NCBI GenBank assembly: GCA_902797185.1
Contig: CADBRV010000032.1
Coordinates: 1 to 64,000, forward strand
DNA length: 64,000 bases
Reading direction: 5' to 3'
Source of the DNA: an uncultured Lachnospiraceae bacterium
GTDB taxonomy: Bacteria > Bacillota > Clostridia > Lachnospirales > Lachnospiraceae
Shown here: positions 42,894-51,222 of the stretch, piece after piece
Numbering within the stretch: position 1 is the first letter of the stretch
Layout: each line of letters begins with the position of its first letter
The notes under the pieces: generated by a model
What the model was told of the DNA's origin: nothing
Databases searched by the model: none
Seen by the model: the letters and a program-made list of their open reading frames with translations, nothing else
Made by a program: the position numbers and the translations under genes

Positions 42894-43895
42894 TTATCTG
42901 CCCGCCTTTTCCTGCTCTTTGGCGGAAAGCTGGATCATAAGGGACTCCAAAGCCAGGTGGTCGCCCATCTGGCCGCTCTTAAAAGCCTCTTCCGCCTCCA
43001 CGCATTTTTTCATCCCTTCCCTTAAATCCTTCAAGTTCAAAAAGGAAACGGATTTTGATTTGGCATAAGCCGCTTTCGGGGAAATTTCCAGCAGGCTTGC
43101 AATTTTCTCCGTATCGTAGCCATTCAGGCGCATCTCTTTTGTCTTCAGCAGGGAAGAATACTGGTTCCCGATCTTATAGATCATCCTCCCGACAGGCTCC
43201 TTGAGCGCCACCAGGTCCTCGTAATATTGGAAAGCCCTCTTCCGGTCCTTCTTCAGCAGGGCATCCACCATCTGGAAAATACGGTTTTCCAAAGTCGGGC
43301 TGGTTACCAGCTCCACCATGTCCGCCGTAATGCCCTCTCCGCTCCCGCAGTAACAGACCAGCTTTTCCAGCTCCAGGCTGATCTTATACATGTCATTGCC
43401 GCATTTTTCGAAAAACAGGTCCAGGGCATCCGGGGTGATCTTCTTTTTCTCCCGTTTCAGCCTTCCCAGCACCCATTTAGACAAGTCGGAATCATTCTGC
43501 TTCTTCATTTCCGCGGCATGGCCGTTTTTGGCAACCGCCTTGTACATCTTCCCTCTCTTGTCCACGTCCTTTTCCTGGAAAATAAAAACCGTGGTCTCAG
43601 GGACGGAAGAAAGGTATTCCGGCAGCTTTTCCGGGGCAGACTTAAAAAAGCCTGAGTTCACCAAAAGGATCAGCCGGTGCCCGGCAAAAAACGGCATCGT
43701 TTCCGCCAGGTCCACCAGCTCGTTCTCATTGATGCCGCTGCCTTCATACCTGCGGAAATTCATGGTATCGTCCTTCGACGAAATGGCATCCACCAGCATA
43801 TCTGTGTACTGGTTCACCAGGTAAGGCTCGTCGCCGAAGATCAAATAGCTGGAATGGAAATGGGCAGATTTTATATCTTCCCTTATGGTTTTCAT
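42894..43895 (-). CDS. holA: DNA polymerase III subunit delta
   Basis: A 333-residue clamp-loader subunit. The N-terminal region has YLIFGDEPYLVNQYTDML, the middle has VFIFQEKDVDKRGKMYKA, and the C-terminal collar domain has GRMIYKIGNQYSSLL and LEISPKAAYAKSK. The length is normal. Its ATG overlaps the rpiB stop codon by four bases (ATGA). Confidence 0.92.
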   Translation of the reverse strand: MKTIREDIKSAHFHSSYLIFGDEPYLVNQYTDMLVDAISSKDDTMNFRRYEGSGINENELVDLAETMPFFAGHRLILLVNSGFFKSAPEKLPEYLSSVPETTVFIFQEKDVDKRGKMYKAVAKNGHAAEMKKQNDSDLSKWVLGRLKREKKKITPDALDLFFEKCGNDMYKISLELEKLVCYCGSGEGITADMVELVTSPTLENRIFQMVDALLKKDRKRAFQYYEDLVALKEPVGRMIYKIGNQYSSLLKTKEMRLNGYDTEKIASLLEISPKAAYAKSKSVSFLNLKDLREGMKKCVEAEEAFKSGQMGDHLALESLMIQLSAKEQEKAGR

Positions 43896-44341
43896 ATGGA
43901 ACCTTTTTCTTCCAACGCGGTAATCTGGTCAATCCTCATCTGGTGCCTGCCGCCTAAAAAATGTGCGTTAAGCCATGCGTCCACGATGGCCTTTGCCATT
44001 TCCACGCCCACGATCCTGGCGCCGAAGCACAGGATGTTGGCATTGTTATGCTCTTTGGAAAGCCTTGCGCTGACCGGTTCGGAAACTGCCGCTGCCCGGA
44101 TGCCTTTGACTTTGTTGGCAGCCATACTCATGCCAAGGCCGGTGCCGCAGATCAGGATTCCCGCATCTGCTTTCCCGCCGGCAACGCTTTTTGCTACCTT
44201 TTCCGCATATTCCGCATAATTGCATCGGTCCGCGGTATCGGTCCCGAAGTTTTCTACTTCGATCCCTTTTTCTTCCAGATATGCCTGGATCTCTTTTTTC
44301 AGCTCCGGTGCTGCGTGGTCATTCCCGATTGCGATTTTCAT
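43892..44341 (-). CDS. rpiB: Ribose-5-phosphate isomerase B
   Basis: A 149-residue RpiB/LacAB-family isomerase interconverting ribose-5-phosphate and ribulose-5-phosphate. NDHAAPELK (7-15) and the active-site Cys65 in ILICGTGLGMSMAANK are present, followed by HNNANILCFGAR. It is linked by ATGA overlaps to both neighbours, the lipid kinase gene before it and holA after it. Confidence 0.93.
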   Translation of the reverse strand: MKIAIGNDHAAPELKKEIQAYLEEKGIEVENFGTDTADRCNYAEYAEKVAKSVAGGKADAGILICGTGLGMSMAANKVKGIRAAAVSEPVSARLSKEHNNANILCFGARIVGVEMAKAIVDAWLNAHFLGGRHQMRIDQITALEEKGSI

Positions 44342-45351
44342 TCGTTTTCCTCCTTAAACCTGTCTGCTTCATCTATCTCGTCTTCTTCCCCTAAAGCGGG
44401 ATCCAATTGGTCTATATTTTCATCCGGCGCAAAAATCCGGAACGCGTTGTGCAGGTTGGACAGCTTCACCCTCTTGTGGACGCCTCCGTCCTCCCCGTCA
44501 ATAGTCCAGAGGATGGGCTCTTCGGAGATGACCTTGAGCCCGCTGACCTGCGCCCTGTATATCATCCTGCTGGTTGAGGTATTTTTCTGCCCCAGGTCCA
44601 CCAGGATCTGGGTAAGGTCCGCAGGGTTTTTGGGATTGCGGATCATAGTGATTTCAAACTGGCCGTCGCTTAAGGAAATCCTCCTGCTGTCCAGCTGGAT
44701 GACCCCTCCTACAAAATGGGAGTTGGTCACCATCCCGCTGATAAAATCATCTTCAATGACTTCCCCGTTAAATTCCAGCCTGGCACGGATGGGCTTGAGC
44801 TCCGACAAAGTCCGGAAGGCACGCATGAAATAGGCAGAGTGCCCAAACACGTTCTTCAGCTCCTGAGGCGTCTCAAAAGAGACATCTGCAAAAGCCCCGA
44901 ATGCTGCCACATAAACAAAATGGGAAACCCCCAAAGGGTCATGCTCCGGCGCATCCAGGTCTTCAAAACGCCCCGCGTCGCACCAGAATTCCCTGCCGAA
45001 AAGCGCCTGCTTTGCGGCATGGTAGGGGATCTGGGAAATCCCCAGGGACCTGCCGAAATCATTGGTAGAGCCGGCTGGCAGATATGCCAGAGGCACGTCT
45101 ACCTGCCCGGAAAGGATGCCGGATACAGCCTCGTTGAGAGTGCCGTCCCCTCCGCTGACCACCACCAGGTCGAACTCATCCCCATGGGCGGCCACCAGGC
45201 TGCTGGCGGAACGTGCTCCCTGCGTCGTATAAACCACTACTTCGAACCCGCCCCGAACGAACAAATTGATGATTTCCAGCAGGTGGTTTCGGATCAGCCC
45301 TCTCCCGGAATGGGCATTAATAATAAAAAGCAGCTTTTTTTCCGCTTTCAT
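44338..45351 (-). CDS. Diacylglycerol/lipid kinase (DagK catalytic domain, YegS/BmrU type)
   Basis: 337 residues. The catalytic domain (FIINAHSGRG, VVVSGGDGTLNEAVSG, PAGSTNDFGRSLGI) covers about 1-140. The second beta-sandwich domain has YFMRAFRTLSELKPIRA and GGVIQLDSRRISLSDG. Such enzymes recycle diacylglycerol from teichoic acid synthesis or phosphorylate related lipids. The start at 45351 has AAGGAG six bases upstream; longer frames overlap pepP without a ribosome site. The tail is acidic. Confidence 0.9.
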   Translation of the reverse strand: MKAEKKLLFIINAHSGRGLIRNHLLEIINLFVRGGFEVVVYTTQGARSASSLVAAHGDEFDLVVVSGGDGTLNEAVSGILSGQVDVPLAYLPAGSTNDFGRSLGISQIPYHAAKQALFGREFWCDAGRFEDLDAPEHDPLGVSHFVYVAAFGAFADVSFETPQELKNVFGHSAYFMRAFRTLSELKPIRARLEFNGEVIEDDFISGMVTNSHFVGGVIQLDSRRISLSDGQFEITMIRNPKNPADLTQILVDLGQKNTSTSRMIYRAQVSGLKVISEEPILWTIDGEDGGVHKRVKLSNLHNAFRIFAPDENIDQLDPALGEEDEIDEADRFKEENE

Positions 45352-45461
45352 AACCTGCTCCTTTCCGACGCCTGCCGGTCTGTCCCGGCAGGATCCTGCG
45401 TCTATTGCCTTTTCTTTTTCCCAGCATAGCGCTTGGCAGACCTCTATCGAGATCCTGGCTC

Positions 45462-46529
45462 TTAAGCCGGGATCTCGATCAGCTGCTTGGGCGAGATTGC
45501 CAACGGCCTGCAGCCATTTTCCGTAACCAGGCACATGTCTTCGATCCTTACGCCTCCGAAGCCTTCGATATAGATTCCCGGCTCACAGGTTTCAATCATA
45601 TCCGGCTTCAGGACCCGCTTGTCTGTAGGGGACAGTGCCGGGGATTCATGGATATAAAGCCCTACGCTGTGCCCTAATGCATGGCCGAAATACCGGCCAT
45701 AGCCCGCGTCATCAATGACTTTCCTGGCTGCCGCGTCGCACTGCGCACCGGTAAGCCCAGGCTTAATCGTAGCAAGCCCCGTCAGCTGTGCCTTAAGGAC
45801 GGTATTATAAACTTCCTTCTGCTTCTCATTGGCTTTTCCCAGGACTACTGTCCTGGTCATGTCGGAGCAGTAACCATGGAAGATGCATCCGTAATCCATG
45901 GTGATGAAATCGCCTTTCTCCAGTTTCTTCCCATTGGGACGATGGTGGGGCTTGGCGCTGTTTAAGCCGGATGCGACAATGGTATCAAAACTGAAGCCTT
46001 CCGCGCCGTTCTTTTTCATGGCATATTCAATTTCTGCTGCCAGCTCCAGTTCGCTCATGCCGGGTCTGATCTTATACAGGATTTCCCGAAATGCCAGGTC
46101 CCCGATGAGCTCCGCGTATTCCATCGCCTGGATTTCTTCCGTGGTTTTCACCATACGCAGGTTTTCCAGCTCGTCGCCCATGGTATAGAAGGTAATGTCC
46201 GGGAAAAAGCGGCGGTAATTAGAAAGCTCCCTCACCGTCATATGCCCGTCTTCTATTCCGACTTTTTTATAACCCTTTTCCAAGGTCAGTTCCCTGACCC
46301 ATTTCATCAGCGGCTTTTTGCGGCCGAATTCGCAGATTGTAAAGCCTCTTTTGGCAGACGTTTCTTTGGCAGCAACCGTATAACGGGAATCCGTTACCAG
46401 GTATTTCCCTTCCCTGCACAGGACCAGGATCCCTTCGCCCGCAAATCCGGATAAATAATGGAAATTATATGGGTCTGTCACCAAGACCGCGTCAATGCCC
46501 CTTTTTTCCAGAATCTCTGCCATCTCCAT
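45462..46529 (-). CDS. pepP: Xaa-Pro aminopeptidase family protein (M24)
   Basis: 355 residues with a creatinase-type N-domain (about 1-130) and a pita-bread catalytic domain. The five metal ligands are visible: Asp in TMDYGCIFHGY, Asp in CSDMTRT, His in GHALGHSVGL, Glu in CEPGIYI, and Glu in GVRIEDM. It cuts N-terminal residues before proline in peptides. Its start overlaps the end of yqeG by 38 bases; an alternative ATG two codons in lacks ribosome-site spacing. Confidence 0.92.
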   Translation of the reverse strand: MEMAEILEKRGIDAVLVTDPYNFHYLSGFAGEGILVLCREGKYLVTDSRYTVAAKETSAKRGFTICEFGRKKPLMKWVRELTLEKGYKKVGIEDGHMTVRELSNYRRFFPDITFYTMGDELENLRMVKTTEEIQAMEYAELIGDLAFREILYKIRPGMSELELAAEIEYAMKKNGAEGFSFDTIVASGLNSAKPHHRPNGKKLEKGDFITMDYGCIFHGYCSDMTRTVVLGKANEKQKEVYNTVLKAQLTGLATIKPGLTGAQCDAAARKVIDDAGYGRYFGHALGHSVGLYIHESPALSPTDKRVLKPDMIETCEPGIYIEGFGGVRIEDMCLVTENGCRPLAISPKQLIEIPA

Positions 46530-47067
46530 CGTGATCGCCTTTCCCTTCCCGGAATTCTTCCGGATGAAATCTTTTATATGCGCGCAGCACCAGCCTTTCC
46601 GGTGCCCGTTTAAACTTAACCATAAGGACCTCGTTGGGGTCCAGCGGGCTTACCAGGATGTTGTGGACCTTGGCCCTGTTGGCGCCGTAAATATCCGTAA
46701 ACACCTGGTCCCCTATCATAATTGTATTTTCCCGGGTTGTCCCCATGAGCTTCATTGCCTTTTCAAAGCCCTTCCTGGAAGGTTTAAAGGCATTGCATAC
46801 TGCCATAAGGCCGATGTCCCGGTTAAAAAGCTCTACCCTCGCCTTGCTGTTGTTGGACAAAAGGCAGGCCTTGAAGCCAATGCGCCGCAGATGGGCAAAA
46901 AGCTTCTTTGCCTTTTCATTCGCGGGCGCCCCATGCGCAACAAGGGTATTATCAATATCATAGATAATACCCCTGTACCCTTTGTTATATAAAGTTTCGT
47001 AGGAAATCCCATATGCGGAGGACGCATAATGCTCAGGAAAAAATTTTGAATCCTCTCTCACCCGCAT
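46492..47067 (-). CDS. yqeG: HAD-superfamily phosphatase, YqeG family
   Basis: 191 residues. The nucleophile motif is YDIDNTLVAHG (about 36-46), motif II is LLSNNS, a Lys lies in FKPSRKGF, and motif IV is MIGDQVFTDI, all typical of HAD class IIIA (YqeG). The substrate is unknown. It starts seven bases after nrdR and overlaps pepP, so it belongs to the nrdR operon. The Asp/Gly-rich C-terminal tail is variable. Confidence 0.9.
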   Translation of the reverse strand: MRVREDSKFFPEHYASSAYGISYETLYNKGYRGIIYDIDNTLVAHGAPANEKAKKLFAHLRRIGFKACLLSNNSKARVELFNRDIGLMAVCNAFKPSRKGFEKAMKLMGTTRENTIMIGDQVFTDIYGANRAKVHNILVSPLDPNEVLMVKFKRAPERLVLRAYKRFHPEEFREGKGDHDGDGRDSGKKGH

Positions 47068-47073
47068 TGCTCC

Positions 47074-47529
47074 TTACTTGCTGTCAAGCAGATTTCTTAG
47101 TTCTTCCATAAAAGTACCCACGTCTTTAAACTCCCGGTATACGGAAGCAAACCTCACATATGCCACCTGGTCCAAATCCTTCAGGTGCTTCATGACGATC
47201 TCGCCTATGGCCTTGCTGGGCACCTCCCTGGTTTCCAGCGCCATGACCTCGTTCTCCACGTCATCTACCAGCTGCGTGATCTGTTTTGCGCTGATGGGTC
47301 GTTTATGGCATGCACGGAGCACGCCGGCCTCGATTTTGGAACGGCTGAACTGTTCCCGGTTATTGTCCTTCTTTATGACAATAAGAGGGGCAGTTTCCAC
47401 CTTTTCATATGTCGTAAACCTTTTGCCGCATTCATCACAGACCCGGCGGCGCCGGATGCTGCAGTTATCATCGGCAGGCCTTGAATCGATTACCCTCGTG
47501 TCTTCGCACCCGCAGTATGGACATTTCAT
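47074..47529 (-). CDS. nrdR: Transcriptional repressor NrdR
   Basis: A 151-residue repressor of ribonucleotide reductase genes. It has the zinc ribbon (CPYCGCEDTRVIDSR and CDECGKRFTTYE) and an ATP-cone (about 49-139), with RPISAKQITQLVDDVENEV in the middle. Size and order are typical. GAGAGG lies eight bases before the ATG. It is the first gene of a six-gene unit that continues to holA. No NrdR box pair is obvious upstream. Confidence 0.96.
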   Translation of the reverse strand: MKCPYCGCEDTRVIDSRPADDNCSIRRRRVCDECGKRFTTYEKVETAPLIVIKKDNNREQFSRSKIEAGVLRACHKRPISAKQITQLVDDVENEVMALETREVPSKAIGEIVMKHLKDLDQVAYVRFASVYREFKDVGTFMEELRNLLDSK

Positions 47530-47562
47530 ATATTTGGCCTCTCGCTTTGTGGCACTGTGTTT

Positions 47563-47591
47563 ATTCTAAAGACATGCCTGTTTGTCGTCAA
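47563..47591 (-). promoter_or_regulatory. Promoter of the nrdR-holA operon
   Basis: On the minus strand TTGACG (47591-47586), 17 bases, TAGAAT (47568-47563). The -35 box includes the stop codon of the upstream MarR gene. Confidence 0.75.
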
Positions 47592-48031
47592 GCTTCTTCC
47601 TTGACCCCGTCCAGCACTTTGTAAAGCAGCTTGTAAAGCTCTATGCGTTCTTCCTTTGAAATTTTCAGGCAGCAGCTGATTTTCCGCGGGACTTCCAGCG
47701 CCTTTTCCCGAAGCTGCCTGCCCTCTTCTGTAAGGGAAACCATCAGGGAACGCTCGTCGTCTTCACACCTGTGGCGCTCGATATAGCCCTTTGACTCCAG
47801 CTTTTTTAAAAGCGGTGTCAGGGTCCCGCTGTCCAGGTAAAGGGCTTCTCCAAGCTCCTTTACTGTGACATGCTCCCGCTCCCAGAGCACCATCATAGTA
47901 ATATACTGTGTATACGTAAGTCCCAGTTCATTCAAAAGGGGCGTATACCGGCGCACCACTTCCTTCGAACAGGCATAAAGCGGGAAACACAGCTGGTTTT
48001 CCAGCCGAAGCGAAGCATACTTATCCGCCAT
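47588..48031 (-). CDS. MarR-family regulator, OhrR-like
   Basis: 147 residues with a MarR winged helix-turn-helix (TVKELGEALYLDSGTLTPLLKKLESKGYI, wing with RHRCEDDERSLMVSLT). The N-terminal LENQLCFPLYACS places Cys15 where OhrR of Bacillus has its peroxide-sensing Cys15. GLTYTQYITMMVLWE fits too. A redox-sensing repressor is therefore likely. It lies 56 bases after trxA, and an inverted repeat overlaps the promoter of that pair. No ohr gene is nearby. Confidence 0.88.
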   Translation of the reverse strand: MADKYASLRLENQLCFPLYACSKEVVRRYTPLLNELGLTYTQYITMMVLWEREHVTVKELGEALYLDSGTLTPLLKKLESKGYIERHRCEDDERSLMVSLTEEGRQLREKALEVPRKISCCLKISKEERIELYKLLYKVLDGVKEEA

Positions 48032-48087
48032 TTATCTCCCTCCTCTCTGTTCCGGAAATGTCTGGCCAGGTATGCGCCTATCCTGCA

Positions 48088-48396
48088 TTACTTTAAAAGC
48101 GACAGGATTTCCTGCTTTGAAATTGCGCCAACGGACTTCTTTGCCACTTCCCCGTCTTTAAAATAAAGCAGGGTCGGGATCGAAGTAATATTGTATTTCT
48201 GGCACAGCTCCTGGTTACTGTCACAGTCCACCTTGCCAACCTTAAATCCTTCTGCGGTCTTCGCGATTTCCTCTACGATGGGGGAGATCATCCTGCAGGG
48301 GCCGCACCAGGTAGCCCAGAAGTCTACCAGTACCGGTTCCTTGGATTGGATTACTTCCTGTTCAAAATTTTCTGCATTTAATGTAATAGGTTCCAT
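48088..48396 (-). CDS. trxA: Thioredoxin
   Basis: A 102-residue redox protein. The active site FWATWCGPC has Cys31 and Cys34, the cis-proline is in SIPTLLYF, and the length is standard. It lies first in a two-gene unit with the OhrR-like MarR regulator. A leader of nearly 290 bases precedes it, containing a 200-bp repeat element. Confidence 0.96.
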   Translation of the reverse strand: MEPITLNAENFEQEVIQSKEPVLVDFWATWCGPCRMISPIVEEIAKTAEGFKVGKVDCDSNQELCQKYNITSIPTLLYFKDGEVAKKSVGAISKQEILSLLK

Positions 48397-48420
48397 ATTT
48401 CCACGCCCTTTCTTATGTTT

Positions 48421-48620
48421 ATCGTAAGCAGGAACCCGCTTTAGCGGGAGGATTCCTTACGATGTACGAGCCGCATCATCCTATGTCATCACCCCTTCGG
48501 GTGATGACATAGGCCACGCTTCCGCACGAAGTGCGTTCTATAATGGCGTGGCTCTCCTCTTTGCGCCGTCTCGCCTGACAAGGCGGTGGCATAGGACGAT
48601 TTGGAATGCGGCGTCTGTCC
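48421..48620 (+). repeat. Full mosaic intergenic element A-B-B'-C
   Basis: Module A (ATCGTAAGCAGGAACCCGCT...GGATTCCTTACGAT, 48421-48462), linker GCCGCATCATC, full B (48482-48558; TGTCATCACCCC/GGGTGATGACA is a perfect palindrome, then GCCACGC/GCGTGGC), a partial second B (48562-48590), and module C (GGACGATTTGGAATGCGG, ending 48620). It is the longest copy seen and is probably transcribed as part of the trxA leader. Confidence 0.85.
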
Positions 48621-48664
48621 TTTTTTTCAGGCAAGCCTTTGCCTGTAATGAATCACAAAATTTA

Positions 48665-48702
48665 ATTGTGTACAACTACTTTTCAGTTCAATAGTACACA
48701 AT
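48665..48702. promoter_or_regulatory. Inverted repeat at the trxA promoter, likely operator
   Basis: ATTGTGTAC (48665-48673) and GTACACAAT (48694-48702) are perfect 9-bp arms separated by 20 bases. One arm covers the -10 box and the other the early transcribed region. A/T-rich arms with TTGT/ACAA ends suit MarR-type binding, and the operon encodes an OhrR-like MarR protein. Confidence 0.65.
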
Positions 48703-48719
48703 CAAATGCGGCATGTCAA
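48691..48719 (-). promoter_or_regulatory. Promoter of trxA and the MarR gene
   Basis: On the minus strand TTGACA (48719-48714), 17 bases, TACTAT (48696-48691). The predicted transcript begins about 290 bases before the trxA start codon. Confidence 0.8.
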
Positions 48720-48837
48720 GCCCCTTTCGGTCTCCAGCGCTGGGCTTTTCCCGCTTCCTGCCATCCATACGCACAGCCCTCTTCTGTGCCGTGCTCCAAT
48801 ATTTCCGGCACCCTGCTGCCTATGGACATAGCCCTCC

Positions 48838-51204
48838 CTAAAAAATAAGAAGACAGACTCCATGCACGATAAACGAAACCACCCAGGCAATACCGCACTG
48901 GAAAAGGACGCAGCCAAAGGCCCATTTCCTTCCCAGTTCACGCCGGATGGAGGCGATGGCCGCCACGCAGGGCGTATAAAGCAGGCAGAAAACCACCATG
49001 CTGAAAGCCGCTGCCGGGGACATAGCCTGCCGGAAAGCCGCCATAGAGCCATACAGGATATTCAAAGTCGATACGACACTCTCCTTTGCCATAAAGCCGG
49101 AGATCAGTGCCGTGGTATTCTGCCAGTTTCCAAAACCCATGGGGGCAAATATAGGTGCGATCAAACCGGCCAGGGTTGCCAGGATGCTGTACCTGCTGTC
49201 TGTCGTCATCATGAACCTGAAGTTAAAGGTCTGCAGGAACCAGATGACAATGGTAGCGCAGAAAATAATTGTAAACGCCCTCTGCAGGAAATCCTTTGCC
49301 TTCTCCCACAGGAGCTGCAGGACATTTTTTGCGCTGGGCATGCGGTAATTGGGCAGCTCCATGACAAAAGGCACCGCTTCTCCCTTGAACAGGCTGTTTT
49401 TGGAAATCAGCGCAGTCAGGATCCCGACAATAATCCCCAGAAAATACAGGAAGACCATCACGATCCAGGCATAACGCGGGAAAAACGCGGCAGAGAAAAA
49501 GGCATAGATAGGCACTTTCGCGCTGCAGCTCATGAACGGGGTCAGCATGATGGTCATCTTGCGGTCCCGGTAAGAAGGCAGGGTACGGCTTGCCATGACA
49601 CTGGGCACGCTGCACCCGAAACCGATCAAAAGCGGCACGATGCTCCGCCCGGAAAGCCCCAGTTTCCGAAGGGGCTTATCCATAACAAACGCCACCCTGG
49701 CCATGTATCCGGTATCCTCCAAAAGGGAGAGGAAGAAAAACAGCACCACGATGATGGGGAGGAAGCTGAGGACGCTGCCTACGCCATTGAACACGCCATT
49801 TACAACCAGGGAATGTACGGCCTCGTTGATCCCCAGGCTGGTAAGCCCATGGTCCACTGCGTCTGTCAATGCGCCGATCCCCATTTCCATCAGCTGCTGC
49901 AGGGCGTTCCCGATGACGGCAAAGGTCAGGAAAAACACCAGCGCCATGATACAAACGAAAGCCGGAATGCCGGTATACTTTCCTGTCAGGACCTTGTCCA
50001 TCCTGGAGCTCCGTTCAGCCTCCTTGCTCTTCCCGGGTTTTACCACGGTTTGGGCCACCAGTTTCCGGATAAAGGAAAAACGCATATCCGCGATGGCGGC
50101 AGAACGGTCCAGCCCCCGCTCCTCTTCCATCTGGACAATGATATGCTCCAGCATTTCCTTTTCATTCTGCGTCAGTTTCAAAACAGAAAGCACCAGCTGG
50201 TCCCCTTCTGCTATCTTGGTAGCGGCAAACCGGAGCGGGATGCCCGCTGCCTGTGCATGGTCTTCCACCAGGTGCATGATGGCGTGCAAGCACCGGTGCA
50301 CTGCCCCGCCATGGTCAGATTCGCTGCAGAAATCCAGCCTTCCCGGCTTTTCCTGGTATTTCGCGATATGGATGGCATGGCGCACCAGTTCCTCTACGCC
50401 TTCATTTTTCGAGGCGGAAATCGGCACCACCGGGATTCCCAGCAGGGACTCCATCTCATTAATCCGGACTGAGCCGCCATTGCCGGTAAGTTCATCCATC
50501 ATATTTAACGCAAGCACCACCGGCACATCCAGTTCCAGAAGCTGCATGGTCAGGTACAGGTTCCTTTCAATATTCGTCACATCCACGATATTGATAATGC
50601 AGCATGGGTGCTGTTCAATAATGAAGCGCCTGGTGACCAGCTCCTCGCTGCTGTAAGGGGACATGGAATAGATGCCCGGCAGGTCGGTCACCAGCGTATT
50701 TTCATGCCCGCGGATCGCGCCGCTTTTCTGGTCCACCGTAACCCCGGGGAAATTGCCCACATGCTGGTTTGCGCCTGTAAGCTGGTTAAAGAGCGTGGTC
50801 TTGCCGCAGTTCTGGTTGCCGGCCAGCGCAAACGTAAGCACCTGTCCATCCGGCAGCGGATGCTCATCTGCTTTTACATGGTATTTGCCATTTTCACCAA
50901 GCCCGGGATGCTCCACATGGTGGGACGCCCTGGTGGTTTCGTCAACATCCTTCTTTTCCTCTGACGGCCTTTCCTTCTCTTCCTCCGGCGTGACCTGGAT
51001 CTGTGCTGCCTCGCTGAGCCTGAGGGTAAGTTCATACCCGTTGACCCGGATCTGCACCGGATCCCCCATGGGGGCGTATTTTACGATGGATACGGCCTGT
51101 CCCGGGATAATCCCCATGTCCAGGATGTGCTGGCGCAGGGCGCCGCCCCCTCCCACAGAGTCTACCAGTGCGGGAGTGCCGATCTCCAGTTGGTCTAATG
51201 TCAT
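48838..51204 (-). CDS. feoB: FeoA-FeoB fusion, ferrous iron transporter
   Basis: 788 residues. An SH3-like FeoA domain (about 1-75, LRQHILDMGIIPGQ) is joined by a charged linker (75-120, EEEKERPSEEKKD) to FeoB. The G domain has G1 GNQNCGKTT (129-137), NFPGVTVDQ, G3 DLPGIYSM and NMMD. The membrane part has the two Gate segments (ILSFLPIIVVLFFFLSLLED, FLLIGFGCSVPSVMASRTL region) and about ten helices. It imports Fe2+. It starts 18 bases after the alarmone hydrolase gene, in the glycogen-breakdown operon. A short frame just downstream (about 48716-48829) is too weak to call. Confidence 0.95.
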   Translation of the reverse strand: MTLDQLEIGTPALVDSVGGGGALRQHILDMGIIPGQAVSIVKYAPMGDPVQIRVNGYELTLRLSEAAQIQVTPEEEKERPSEEKKDVDETTRASHHVEHPGLGENGKYHVKADEHPLPDGQVLTFALAGNQNCGKTTLFNQLTGANQHVGNFPGVTVDQKSGAIRGHENTLVTDLPGIYSMSPYSSEELVTRRFIIEQHPCCIINIVDVTNIERNLYLTMQLLELDVPVVLALNMMDELTGNGGSVRINEMESLLGIPVVPISASKNEGVEELVRHAIHIAKYQEKPGRLDFCSESDHGGAVHRCLHAIMHLVEDHAQAAGIPLRFAATKIAEGDQLVLSVLKLTQNEKEMLEHIIVQMEEERGLDRSAAIADMRFSFIRKLVAQTVVKPGKSKEAERSSRMDKVLTGKYTGIPAFVCIMALVFFLTFAVIGNALQQLMEMGIGALTDAVDHGLTSLGINEAVHSLVVNGVFNGVGSVLSFLPIIVVLFFFLSLLEDTGYMARVAFVMDKPLRKLGLSGRSIVPLLIGFGCSVPSVMASRTLPSYRDRKMTIMLTPFMSCSAKVPIYAFFSAAFFPRYAWIVMVFLYFLGIIVGILTALISKNSLFKGEAVPFVMELPNYRMPSAKNVLQLLWEKAKDFLQRAFTIIFCATIVIWFLQTFNFRFMMTTDSRYSILATLAGLIAPIFAPMGFGNWQNTTALISGFMAKESVVSTLNILYGSMAAFRQAMSPAAAFSMVVFCLLYTPCVAAIASIRRELGRKWAFGCVLFQCGIAWVVSFIVHGVCLLIF

Positions 51205-51222
51205 GATCCTTGTTTCCCTTCT

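Noticed and set aside
48716-48829. Small 37-codon minus-strand frame after feoB
   Set aside because: A GGGAGG lies too close to its ATG (three bases), the product resembles nothing, and it overlaps the trxA promoter; FeoB-linked small proteins usually are Cys rich and membrane bound, unlike this one.
48862-50472. 536-codon plus-strand frame opposite feoB
   Set aside because: FeoB on the other strand has all G motifs and membrane segments; the opposite product is His/Gln rich with no known motif.
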